NCBI GenBank assembly: GCA_003242605.1
Contig: QGUZ01000202.1
Location: 1-8,830, forward strand
DNA from: Actinomycetota bacterium
Lineage (GTDB): Bacteria > Actinomycetota > Actinomycetes > Streptosporangiales > Streptosporangiaceae
Reading direction: 5' to 3'
DNA: 8,830 nt
This document shows, in pieces, positions 1 to 5,461 of the stretch (the first letter of the stretch is position 1; each line of letters starts with the position of its first letter). The notes below the pieces were generated by a model. It made no database searches, was not told the DNA's origin, and saw only the letters and a list, made by a program, of their open reading frames with translations. The position numbers were made by a program, and so were the translations under genes.

Positions 1-107
1 GAGGAGGAGTGGGGGGGGCTCCCCGGCGTTTCCCCGGGGGCGCCCCGGGCCCCGGGCCGGGGGTGTGCTCCCGTCCCCCGGCGGGGGGGGGGGGGGCGCG
101 GCGTTAA
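1..107. other. Low-complexity G/C homopolymer stretch, probable damaged sequence end
   Basis: The stretch is made almost entirely of G and C runs, including eight Gs at 11-18 and fourteen at 83-96, unlike the balanced GC-rich sequence that follows. It ends in an in-frame TAA (105-107) just ahead of a reading frame that is clearly protein-coding from about position 120. No recognisable protein is encoded in any frame. The likeliest reading is sequencing or assembly error at a contig end, inferred from the homopolymers and from the broken gene beside them. A genuine G-rich spacer cannot be excluded. Confidence 0.6.
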
Positions 108-533
108 CGCGGCGGGGCGCTGCGCCCGCCGATCGGCGGCGCGCTGCAGGAGCTGGGCGCGGCGGTGCGCTACCGCTCGGTGCTGTCGGACCGCATCCGG
201 GAGATGGCGATCCTCGTGGTCGCCGTGCACTGGGGCAGCCGGTTCGAGCGGGAGGCGCACGAGGCGGTCGGCCGCACGGCCGGCCTCACCGAGGACGAGC
301 TCGCCGCGCTGCGCGAGGGCCGGGTGCCCGAGCTCGCCGACCCCGCCGAGCGCACCGCGGTGCGCACGGCCGCCGTCCTCGCCCGGGAGGGCAGGCTCAC
401 CGACGCCGAGTACGGCGAGGCGGTCGCGGCGATCGGCGAGCGCGGCCTGTTCGAGCTCACCACGCTCGTCGGCTACTACGCCACGCTCGCCCTCCAGCTG
501 CGGATCTTCGCAGGCGAGGGCGAGGAGTCCTGA
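108..533 (+). CDS. Carboxymuconolactone decarboxylase-family protein, 5' end missing or frameshifted
   Basis: This encodes the C-terminal part of an all-helical CMD/AhpD-like fold protein (PF02627 type). Recognisable family features are the LRPPIGGALQELG segment (120-158), then RYR and RIREMAILVVAVHW, then FEREAHEAVG, a turn of the LTEDELAALREG type and a C-terminal helix with LTTLVGYYATLALQL. The peroxidatic CxxC motif of AhpD proteins is absent and the equivalent site reads HWGSRFE, so alkylhydroperoxidase chemistry is unlikely. Members of this subgroup are annotated as decarboxylases mostly by similarity. The family's N-terminal roughly 40-50 residues are missing. The frame is closed upstream by TAA at 105-107, and the only usual start codon in frame is GTG at 165, which would cut off conserved sequence and has no clear ribosome-binding site. 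Coordinates therefore begin after the stop and the gene is treated as 5'-incomplete. Family assignment is good; substrate is unknown. Confidence 0.75.
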   Translation, partial: RGGALRPPIGGALQELGAAVRYRSVLSDRIREMAILVVAVHWGSRFEREAHEAVGRTAGLTEDELAALREGRVPELADPAERTAVRTAAVLAREGRLTDAEYGEAVAAIGERGLFELTTLVGYYATLALQLRIFAGEGEES

Positions 534-592
534 CCGCGGCCGGCGGTCCCGATCGGCCGGGTATGCCTGCCCTGGCCGGCGGGGATCCTCGG

Positions 593-598
593 TAGTCT
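593..598 (+). promoter_or_regulatory. Possible -10 element upstream of the dehydrogenase-GNAT pair
   Basis: TAGTCT fits the actinobacterial TAnnnT -10 pattern and lies in the 158-bp gap between the CMD-like gene and the dehydrogenase. No convincing -35 hexamer stands 16-18 bp upstream. If used, it would give a leader of about 85-90 nt that includes the hairpin at 618-641. Weak evidence. Confidence 0.25.
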
Positions 599-617
599 CC
601 GATGCGTCGGCCCAGGT

Positions 618-641
618 CCGGCGGCGGGTGACGGCCGCCGG
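618..641 (+). terminator. GC hairpin between the CMD-like gene and the dehydrogenase
   Basis: Arms CCGGCGGC (618-625) and GCCGCCGG (634-641) are perfectly complementary over 8 bp around an 8-base loop. There is no T tract after it, as is common for actinobacterial terminators. It may end transcription of the CMD-like gene 85 bp upstream or be a leader structure of the dehydrogenase transcript. In such GC-rich sequence a chance stem of this size is quite possible. Confidence 0.3.
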
Positions 642-691
642 GCGGGGCCGGCGCAGGGCCACAGGAAGGCTACGGGCAGAGGTGCGTCGCG

Positions 692-1687
692 GTGAGCCGA
701 TCGCTGATAGTGGAGAAGCCGGGGTCGTGGCGGATCGCCACGACCGATCTGCGGGATCCCGGGCCGGGTGAGGTGCTGGTGCGGGTCGAGGCGGCCGGCG
801 TGTGCCGCGCCGACCGCGACCTGTTCGAGGGCGGCGCCGGGGTGGACCCGCGCGCCTATCCGCTCGTGCCCGGCCACGAGTGGTCCGGCACCGTACTGCA
901 CGTGGGGCCCGGCGTGGACCGCGGGCTCGTCGGCGCGGCCGTGACCGGGGAGGTGCTGCGCAACTGCCAGGTGTGCGACCGGTGCCGGGACGGCGACACG
1001 AACCTGTGCACCGCCGCCGGCGGCGAGCTCGGGTTCTCCGAGCCCGGCGCGTTCGCCGACCGGCTGCTGGTCCCCGCGCGGCTGCTCCACCGCATCGCCC
1101 CGGACGCGGACCTCGCCGCGGCCGCGCTGCTCCACCCGGCGGCGCACGCCGCCGCGGCCGTGCTGCGCGCCGGGGTACGGCCCGGCGACCGGGTGGCCGT
1201 GGTGGGCGCGGGCACGGTGGGCGTGCTCGCGCTCCGGCTGCTCGCCGCCTGCTCCCCCGCCCGGCTGGTCGCCGTCGACCCGCGCGAGTCCCGCACCGGG
1301 CCGGCCCTGGCGGCCGGGGCGGCCGCGCTCGTGCCGCCCGCCACGGTGAGCGAGCGGTTCGACGTCGTGGTGGAGGCCGCGGGCGGCCCGTCCGCCGCCC
1401 ACGAGGCCCTGCTGCTCACCCGCCGCGGCGGCACCCTCGTGCTCGCCGGTCACCCCGCGGGCCCCGGCGCGCCGCTGTCCCCGGCCGAGATCGTCGCCCG
1501 GCAGCTCACCATCCACGCGGTGGCCGGGGCGAACTCCGCGGCCTGGGCGCACGCGGTGCGCGCCTACAACGCGGGCCTGCTCGACCTGCGCGCGCTCGTC
1601 ACCCACGAGCTGCCGCTGGAGGCGTTCGGCGACGCGATGACGCTGCTCGCCGAGCCCGCCACCGGCAAGGTCCTGCTGCGCCCCTAG
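692..1687 (+). CDS. Zinc-dependent medium-chain alcohol dehydrogenase-family oxidoreductase
   Basis: A 331-residue cytosolic MDR-superfamily enzyme, expected to oxidise an alcohol or polyol with NAD(P). The N-terminal GroES-like domain carries the catalytic-zinc residues C38 (GVCRAD) and H62-E63 (PGHEWSG). The structural-zinc lobe has four cysteines, C92, C95, C98 and C106. The Rossmann domain begins near residue 165 with GAGTVG (172-177), and D196 at the end of the second strand favours NAD over NADP. The usual third zinc ligand, Glu or Cys in the 'EPLA' motif, is H148 here (LLHPAAHAA), which is unusual. GTG 692 is chosen because AGAGG lies about nine bases upstream and homology begins at once. 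The length is slightly short for the family but complete. The GNAT gene starts 11 bp after its stop, indicating an operon. The substrate cannot be deduced. Confidence 0.9.
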   Translation: MSRSLIVEKPGSWRIATTDLRDPGPGEVLVRVEAAGVCRADRDLFEGGAGVDPRAYPLVPGHEWSGTVLHVGPGVDRGLVGAAVTGEVLRNCQVCDRCRDGDTNLCTAAGGELGFSEPGAFADRLLVPARLLHRIAPDADLAAAALLHPAAHAAAAVLRAGVRPGDRVAVVGAGTVGVLALRLLAACSPARLVAVDPRESRTGPALAAGAAALVPPATVSERFDVVVEAAGGPSAAHEALLLTRRGGTLVLAGHPAGPGAPLSPAEIVARQLTIHAVAGANSAAWAHAVRAYNAGLLDLRALVTHELPLEAFGDAMTLLAEPATGKVLLRP

Positions 1688-1698
1688 TGGAGGTCCAC

Positions 1699-2325
1699 AT
1701 GCGGATCCGGGAGGCCACGGTCGCCGACGCGGCGCACGTCGCCGAGGTGCACGTGCGGTCGTGGCAGGTGGCCTACCGCGGGCTGGTCCCGCAGGACTAC
1801 CTCGACGGGCTCGACCCGGCCGCGCGCCGGGAGCGCTGGTCGGCGCTGCTCGCCGACGACCGGTGGCCGCGGGCGGGCACGCTCGTCGCCGAGCTCGACG
1901 ACCGGATCGTCGGCTTCGCGTCGATCCTCCCGGCCCGGGACGCGGACCTCGATCCCGCGGCGTTCGGCGAGATCGCGGCCTTCTACCTCGACCCCGGCGT
2001 GTGGCGGCGGGGCATCGGGCGGCGCCTCATGGCCGCCGCGCTGGACCGGCTCGCCGCGGCCGGCTATCCGCGGGCGGCGCTGTGGGTGCTCGACACCAAC
2101 CTGCGGGCGCGGCGGTTCTACGAGGCCACCGGGTGGCGCTGCGACGGCACGGTGAAGGTGGACGAGAGCCTCGGGTTCCCGATCACCGAGACCCGGTACC
2201 GGCGCGAGCTGGGCGACCTCGGACCGGACGACGCCGGACGCCCGGAGAACCTGCCCCGCCGTCCCGCCCCACCGGCCTCGCCGGCGGCCGGGCCCGGCCC
2301 GGGGCGGTACGGCTCGCGCCCCTGA
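1699..2325 (+). CDS. GNAT-family N-acetyltransferase
   Basis: A 208-residue Gcn5-related acetyltransferase that would transfer acetyl from acetyl-CoA to an amine of unknown identity. The N-terminal MRIREATVADAAHVAEVHV strand-helix is typical. The acetyl-CoA pyrophosphate loop is RRGIGR (103-108) after the AAFYLDP strand, followed by the LWVLDTNLRARRFYEATGW block with N134 and Y141, which usually contact CoA or act as general acid. Residues from about 172 form a Pro/Ala/Gly-rich tail that looks disordered and is not part of the fold. The ATG follows GGAGG (1689-1693) at good spacing and lies 11 bp after the dehydrogenase stop, so the two are probably co-translated. A small-molecule or antibiotic acetyltransferase is possible but not shown. 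Confidence 0.88.
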   Translation: MRIREATVADAAHVAEVHVRSWQVAYRGLVPQDYLDGLDPAARRERWSALLADDRWPRAGTLVAELDDRIVGFASILPARDADLDPAAFGEIAAFYLDPGVWRRGIGRRLMAAALDRLAAAGYPRAALWVLDTNLRARRFYEATGWRCDGTVKVDESLGFPITETRYRRELGDLGPDDAGRPENLPRRPAPPASPAAGPGPGRYGSRP

Positions 2326-2341
2326 TCTGCGAGCCGTACCG
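2305..2341 (+). terminator. Perfect 13-bp hairpin spanning the GNAT stop codon
   Basis: Arms CGGTACGGCTCGC (2305-2317) and GCGAGCCGTACCG (2329-2341) match perfectly around an 11-base loop that contains the TGA stop (2323-2325). No T tract follows, as is usual for high-GC actinobacterial terminators. A stem this long is unlikely by chance. It probably ends the dehydrogenase-GNAT transcript, though overlap with the coding end could also serve mRNA 3'-end protection. Confidence 0.65.
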
Positions 2342-2716
2342 GCTACAGCGGCGTTCCGCCCGCTCTCCCCCGAGTCGTGCTCATCCGGCCTCATGCAGCT
2401 GCGGCCCGGTCGGCGCACGGCACGTCCCCCCACACCGCTCCGGCTCATTGCGCCGACACGGTCGACGGTCACGTCGGCGGCAAGACTACGGAATGGCGGC
2501 ACGAAGGCGGTGCCGTACGACGCTCGGAGCCGTTCCGCCGTGCGTCCACGGCGATCAGGCCGGTACGTCTTGCAGTCCCATGATGGAATCATGGGATGAC
2601 TGTCATGAGAATAACAGAACGAACACGGGCTCCTGTGACCGGGGTGGCGAAATCCGCATGGCTTGCGGCGCCCCGGGCCCGTCCGCGCCGGCGGCCGGCC
2701 CGCCGTGTCGCGCCGC
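2326..2716. other. Gene-free convergent intergenic region
   Basis: This gap of about 390 bp separates the stop codons of the GNAT gene and of the leftward permease. Short open frames exist on both strands but none has protein-like composition or a ribosome-binding site. It contains the right arm of the GNAT hairpin, a weak inverted repeat (CGCCGAC at 2451-2457 with GTCGGCG at 2473-2479), and an AT-rich patch at about 2575-2640 with the palindrome listed separately. No tRNA-like structure was seen. A small RNA cannot be excluded by eye. Confidence 0.6.
2573..2602. repeat. AT-rich palindrome, candidate operator or terminator
   Basis: Arms TCCCATGAT (2576-2584) and ATCATGGGA (2588-2596) form a perfect 9-bp inverted repeat with GGA at the centre. 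Outer CAGT (2573-2576) and ACTG (2599-2602) extend the symmetry imperfectly. Its base composition stands out from the surrounding GC-rich DNA. TTGCAG (2570-2575) precedes it and TGGGAT (2592-2597) overlaps its right arm at 16-bp spacing, a weak rightward promoter match. It lies 120 bp downstream of the permease stop and could instead act as a bidirectional terminator. Confidence 0.45.
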
Positions 2717-3514
2717 TCAGCGCTCCCGCCACTGCACGCGCCGGCCGGCGATCCACAGGGTGAGGCAGGACAGGCCGGCCAGCGCGCCGACGTCGAGCCA
2801 CAGCCGCCCGGTCACCGGCCCGAACAGCACCTGGCGGACCGCGGAGGCGGCGTAGCTCGCCGGGCTCGCGTACCCGGTGTGCACCACCCAGTCCGGCAGC
2901 ATCGAGGGCGGGACCACCACCGGGCCGAGGAGCAGCAGCGCGATCGTGATGAGCAGCGTCACCGAGCCGACCAGCTCGGGGGTGCGGCCGAACACGCCGA
3001 CGAGCGCGCCGATCCCGGCGAGCGGGACCGCGCACAGCGGGAGCACGAGCAGTGCCAGCGGGTGGAGCTGCACCGGCACGCCGAGCACGAGCACCCCGGC
3101 GAGCAGGGTCACCAGGATCGAGGGCACCGACAGCAGGAAGAACGCGATGACCGTGGCGAGGATGAGCAGGTAGCGGCGGACGGGCAGGGTGGCGAAGAAG
3201 TCGAGGGTGCCCATCGCCCGCATGTACGCGAAGTTCGCGGCGACGTTGTTCTGGTTCTGGAACAGCAGCGCCACCACGATCGACCCCGCCAGCACGTGGA
3301 CGAGGTACTCCGGCCCGTACGGCCTGCCGATCAGGCCGAGTGCGAGCATGTTCACCAGCGGCACCGCCATGCCGGTGACGATCATCCCGCGCCACGACCA
3401 GCGGTAGTTCGACAGCTGGATGAGCAGCAGGTCGGCGAACTGGGCGCGCCGGCTCGGCGGCCGCCGCTCCGCGGCGGGCGCGTGGCCGGCCTGTGCGGAC
3501 GTCTCAGGAGACAT
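2717..3514 (-). CDS. ABC-2 type transporter permease
   Basis: A 265-residue integral membrane subunit of an ABC exporter. After a polar, Pro/Arg-rich cytoplasmic N-terminus come about six hydrophobic segments near residues 42-62, 69-88, 115-145, 152-176, 181-203 and 241-257. The family hallmarks are present: an amphipathic coupling region with RAMGTLDFFATLPVRRY (99-115) and, late in the protein, PPSMLPDWV followed by YASPASYAASAVRQVLFGP. It resembles DrrB-like permeases of drug or lipid exporters in Actinobacteria. The ATG at 3514 overlaps the end of the ATPase gene by 11 bp, so the two are translationally coupled and form one transporter. Substrate and direction are inferred from family only; export is likelier because no binding protein is encoded nearby. 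Confidence 0.88.
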   Translation of the reverse strand: MSPETSAQAGHAPAAERRPPSRRAQFADLLLIQLSNYRWSWRGMIVTGMAVPLVNMLALGLIGRPYGPEYLVHVLAGSIVVALLFQNQNNVAANFAYMRAMGTLDFFATLPVRRYLLILATVIAFFLLSVPSILVTLLAGVLVLGVPVQLHPLALLVLPLCAVPLAGIGALVGVFGRTPELVGSVTLLITIALLLLGPVVVPPSMLPDWVVHTGYASPASYAASAVRQVLFGPVTGRLWLDVGALAGLSCLTLWIAGRRVQWRER

Positions 3515-4412
3515 AGTGCAGGTAGAGGTCCTCGAGGGTGGCCGAGTGCAACCGGATGTCGGTGACGGTGGTGAAGTCGAGCGCGGCGAGCAGCGCCGGC
3601 ACCTGGCCGTGGTCGACGGTGAGCCACCAGGTGTCCTCGGTGCGCCGCCACGGGGTGATGCCGTCCGGCAGAGCGGGCTCCTTGCCAGGGACGAACGACA
3701 GCTCCACGTGCCGCCGCGGGGACACGGCCCGCTTCAGGTCCGCGGGCCGGCCGAGCGCGACGAACCGGCCCTCCCGCATGATGCCGACCCGCTCGATCAC
3801 CTTCTCGGCCTCGATCGCGTCGTGGGTGATGAGCACGATCGTGGTGCGGTGCCGCTCGTTCCGGTCGCGCAGCACGTCCCACACGTGGCGGCGGTTGGCC
3901 GGGTCGAGCTCGTTGGTGGGCTCGTCGAGGATGAGCACCGGCGGCCGCCCCGCCATCGCCACGGCGAGCTGGACGAGCCTGCGCTGGCCGCCGGAGAGCC
4001 GCTCGCTCGACCGGTTGCGGATGCCGGTGAGCCGCAGCAGCTCGAGCAGCTCGTCGCGCTCGGCGGCGGCCTGCCTGCGGGTGAGGCCGCGCAGGTGCGC
4101 GGTGAGGTAGAGCGCCTCGGCGACGGTGAGCCGGTTGAGCGCGGAGCCGCGCTGCGGCATGTAGCCGACGGTCATGGTGACGAAGCCGGGGTGGGTGGCC
4201 ACGTCCCTGCCGAACAGCTCGATCGTGCCCCGGTCCGGCCGCAGCAGGTTCACCATCTGCCGGACGAGGGTGGTCTTCCCGGCGCCGTTGTCGCCGAGGA
4301 GCCCGAAGATCTCACCTTCGAGGATCTCGAAGCTGAGGTCGTCGTTGGCGGGCCGCCGCTGCTTCGGGAAGGTCTTGGACAGGTGTGAGACGCGGTAGGC
4401 GACGCGCGCCAT
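3504..4412 (-). CDS. ABC exporter ATP-binding protein (DrrA-like)
   Basis: A 302-residue cytoplasmic ATPase that powers the adjacent ABC-2 permease. All nucleotide-binding motifs are intact: Walker A GDNGAGKTT (40-48), Q-loop Q87 in GYMPQRGS, signature LSGGQ (139-143), Walker B VLILDEP (159-165) with catalytic E164, D-loop ELD and H-loop H197 (THD). After about residue 225 a C-terminal extension ends with SATLEDLYLHYVS, matching the 'LEDVFL' tail of DrrA-type exporters. The start ATG at 4412 is preceded by GGAGAG about ten bases upstream. The TGA overlaps the permease start. The 151-bp upstream gap has space for its own promoter and contains tandem AGATCAC repeats, which may regulate it. Substrate unknown; drug, lipid and polymer exporters all share this layout. 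Confidence 0.93.
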   Translation of the reverse strand: MARVAYRVSHLSKTFPKQRRPANDDLSFEILEGEIFGLLGDNGAGKTTLVRQMVNLLRPDRGTIELFGRDVATHPGFVTMTVGYMPQRGSALNRLTVAEALYLTAHLRGLTRRQAAAERDELLELLRLTGIRNRSSERLSGGQRRLVQLAVAMAGRPPVLILDEPTNELDPANRRHVWDVLRDRNERHRTTIVLITHDAIEAEKVIERVGIMREGRFVALGRPADLKRAVSPRRHVELSFVPGKEPALPDGITPWRRTEDTWWLTVDHGQVPALLAALDFTTVTDIRLHSATLEDLYLHYVS

Positions 4413-4484
4413 GCGATCGCTCTCTCCGTTCGGGTGCCGGACTTCGCCCGCCCAGTCTGCCCGGACCGCGCACCCCCTGTCCTG

Positions 4485-4502
4485 AGATCACGAAAAGATC
4501 AC
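4485..4502 (-). promoter_or_regulatory. Tandem AGATCAC repeats upstream of the ABC exporter genes
   Basis: AGATCAC occurs at 4485-4491 and again at 4496-4502, 11 bp apart, so both copies face the same side of the helix (GTGATCT twice on the coding strand of the exporter). They lie 70-90 bp ahead of the ATPase start, in the only AT-rich part of the gap. This spacing suits a dimeric regulator or a two-component response regulator. No clear -10/-35 pair was identified, so the role is inferred. Confidence 0.35.
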
Positions 4503-4508
4503 GGTCAC

Positions 4509-4554
4509 CCCGGGCGTGCGGCCGCGGGTACGGCAGGCCGTACCGGCGCCCGGG
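4509..4554 (-). terminator. Nested hairpin downstream of the small membrane-protein genes
   Basis: An outer 8-bp inverted repeat, CCCGGGCG (4509-4516) with CGCCCGGG (4547-4554), encloses an inner one, GGTACGG (4527-4533) with CCGTACC (4538-4544), around a 4-base loop. It starts 10 bp after the stop of the leftward membrane-protein gene and ends before the exporter promoter region, as expected for a terminator separating two transcripts. There is no T tract. Confidence 0.5.
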
Positions 4555-4563
4555 CGGCGCGCG

Positions 4564-5019
4564 CTACCGGGCCGCGCGGTTGCGAAGCAGCCAGTACAAG
4601 CCGAGGACCGGCAGCACGAGCGGGATGAACAGGTACCCGCTGCCGTACGTGGACCAGACGGTGGCGCGTGGGAACGCCTCCGGCACGAACAGGCTGAACG
4701 TTCCGACCACGAGCACGCCGGTGAGCTCGATGAGGCAGGCCACGAGCGCCGTGCGGCGGGCGCCGCGGAGCAGCGCCACGGTGAGGATGATGTAGACGAG
4801 CGCCGCGAACGCGGACAGCGAGTAGGCGACCGGCGCCTCGGCGAACCGGGTGACGAGCTGCCAGCCGGCCCGCGCCCCGGCCGCCAGGGAGAAGAACGCG
4901 TACACGGACACGAGCACCCGGCCGGGCCCGGTGGACACGCTCTCGGCGGCCGCCGTGCCCGTCCCGTCCGGGTTCCGCTCGGGCGCCTTCGCGCCCGTGG
5001 GCTTCGCCGTACCGTCCAT
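4564..5019 (-). CDS. Small integral membrane protein of unknown function (four helices)
   Basis: A 151-residue protein with a polar, flexible N-terminus (residues 1-32) and four predicted membrane segments near 33-52, 67-85, 91-111 and 127-145. The stretch FPRATVWSTYGSGYLFIPLVLPVLGL before the C-terminus resembles a block seen in actinobacterial proteins annotated only as 'integral membrane protein'. No catalytic motif or cysteine pair is present and I cannot assign a function. ATG 5019 is preferred over GTG 5040, because it follows the upstream gene's TGA by 2 bp with G-rich Shine-Dalgarno-like sequence ahead, while the GTG adds only seven non-conserved residues inside the upstream gene. The 2-bp spacing implies co-translation with the neighbouring four-helix protein, possibly as partners in one complex. 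The gene is followed by a hairpin. Confidence 0.78.
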   Translation of the reverse strand: MDGTAKPTGAKAPERNPDGTGTAAAESVSTGPGRVLVSVYAFFSLAAGARAGWQLVTRFAEAPVAYSLSAFAALVYIILTVALLRGARRTALVACLIELTGVLVVGTFSLFVPEAFPRATVWSTYGSGYLFIPLVLPVLGLYWLLRNRAAR

Positions 5020-5021
5020 GC

Positions 5022-5384
5022 TCACCCCACCCCCTGCCACAGCTGGAGGAGCCGCCCGGTGAGGGCGGGCAGCGCGAGGCAGGCGACGGTGACGACGCCG
5101 CTGCCCCAGCGGGAGCGCTCGGCCATACCCCAGTACGCGCCGAAGATCGGGATCACCACGGTGGTGGCGAGGTAGCCGAGGAACACCACGGTCTGCCCGA
5201 TCTCCTCACCCGAGATCAGCCGCACAATCGCGATGACCGCCTGCACGAGCACGGCCACCTCGAGCAGGCCGAGGCCCACGAGCAGCACCAGGCCGACGGG
5301 CCGGTTGCGGATCGTGGTGATCAGCGCGATGAGCGCGACCACCAGCGAGGCGATGATGATTCCGGTCGCCAGCGAACCGATCAT
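5022..5384 (-). CDS. Small integral membrane protein of unknown function (four helices)
   Basis: A 120-residue, almost wholly hydrophobic protein with four predicted membrane helices near 5-23, 32-55, 64-84 and 95-113. Short loops carry the charged residues: TTIRNRP after helix 1, ISGEEIGQ before helix 3 and AERSRWGS before helix 4. The AERSRWG loop and the RLLQLW end look familiar from uncharacterised actinobacterial membrane proteins, but no functional family is recognised. ATG 5384 is the only reasonable start. The sequence ahead of it has no strong ribosome-binding site, so weak or leaderless initiation is possible. Its TGA lies 2 bp from the start of the next membrane-protein gene. A 77-bp gap separates it from the methyltransferase gene upstream, so a separate promoter is possible. 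Confidence 0.78.
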   Translation of the reverse strand: MIGSLATGIIIASLVVALIALITTIRNRPVGLVLLVGLGLLEVAVLVQAVIAIVRLISGEEIGQTVVFLGYLATTVVIPIFGAYWGMAERSRWGSGVVTVACLALPALTGRLLQLWQGVG

Positions 5385-5461
5385 GGCGCGATGGGGTCAG
5401 GGGCGTACCACACGCGCAACAGCGTATCCGCCCGGGGGCCCGGTCCCGTCCCGGACCCGGA

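Noticed and set aside
83..96. G14 run as a possible G-quadruplex element
   Set aside because: It lies in a homopolymer-dominated window end next to a broken gene, so sequencing or assembly artefact is the simpler explanation.
165..533. GTG 165 as the true start of the CMD-family gene
   Set aside because: Conserved family sequence (LRPPIGGALQELG) lies upstream of it in the same frame, and no ribosome-binding site precedes it. The gene is better treated as 5'-incomplete.
802..2325. A 507-codon plus-strand frame running across the dehydrogenase and into the GNAT gene
   Set aside because: Its first part (to about 1698) is an Arg/Pro/Ala-rich out-of-frame reading of the dehydrogenase. Only the portion from ATG 1699 has family-like sequence, so the real gene is the 208-residue GNAT. 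This is not a fusion.
2377..2599. Two 68-codon plus-strand frames in the convergent gap
   Set aside because: No ribosome-binding site, no recognisable protein character and biased Arg/Pro/Ala content. They are not supported as genes.
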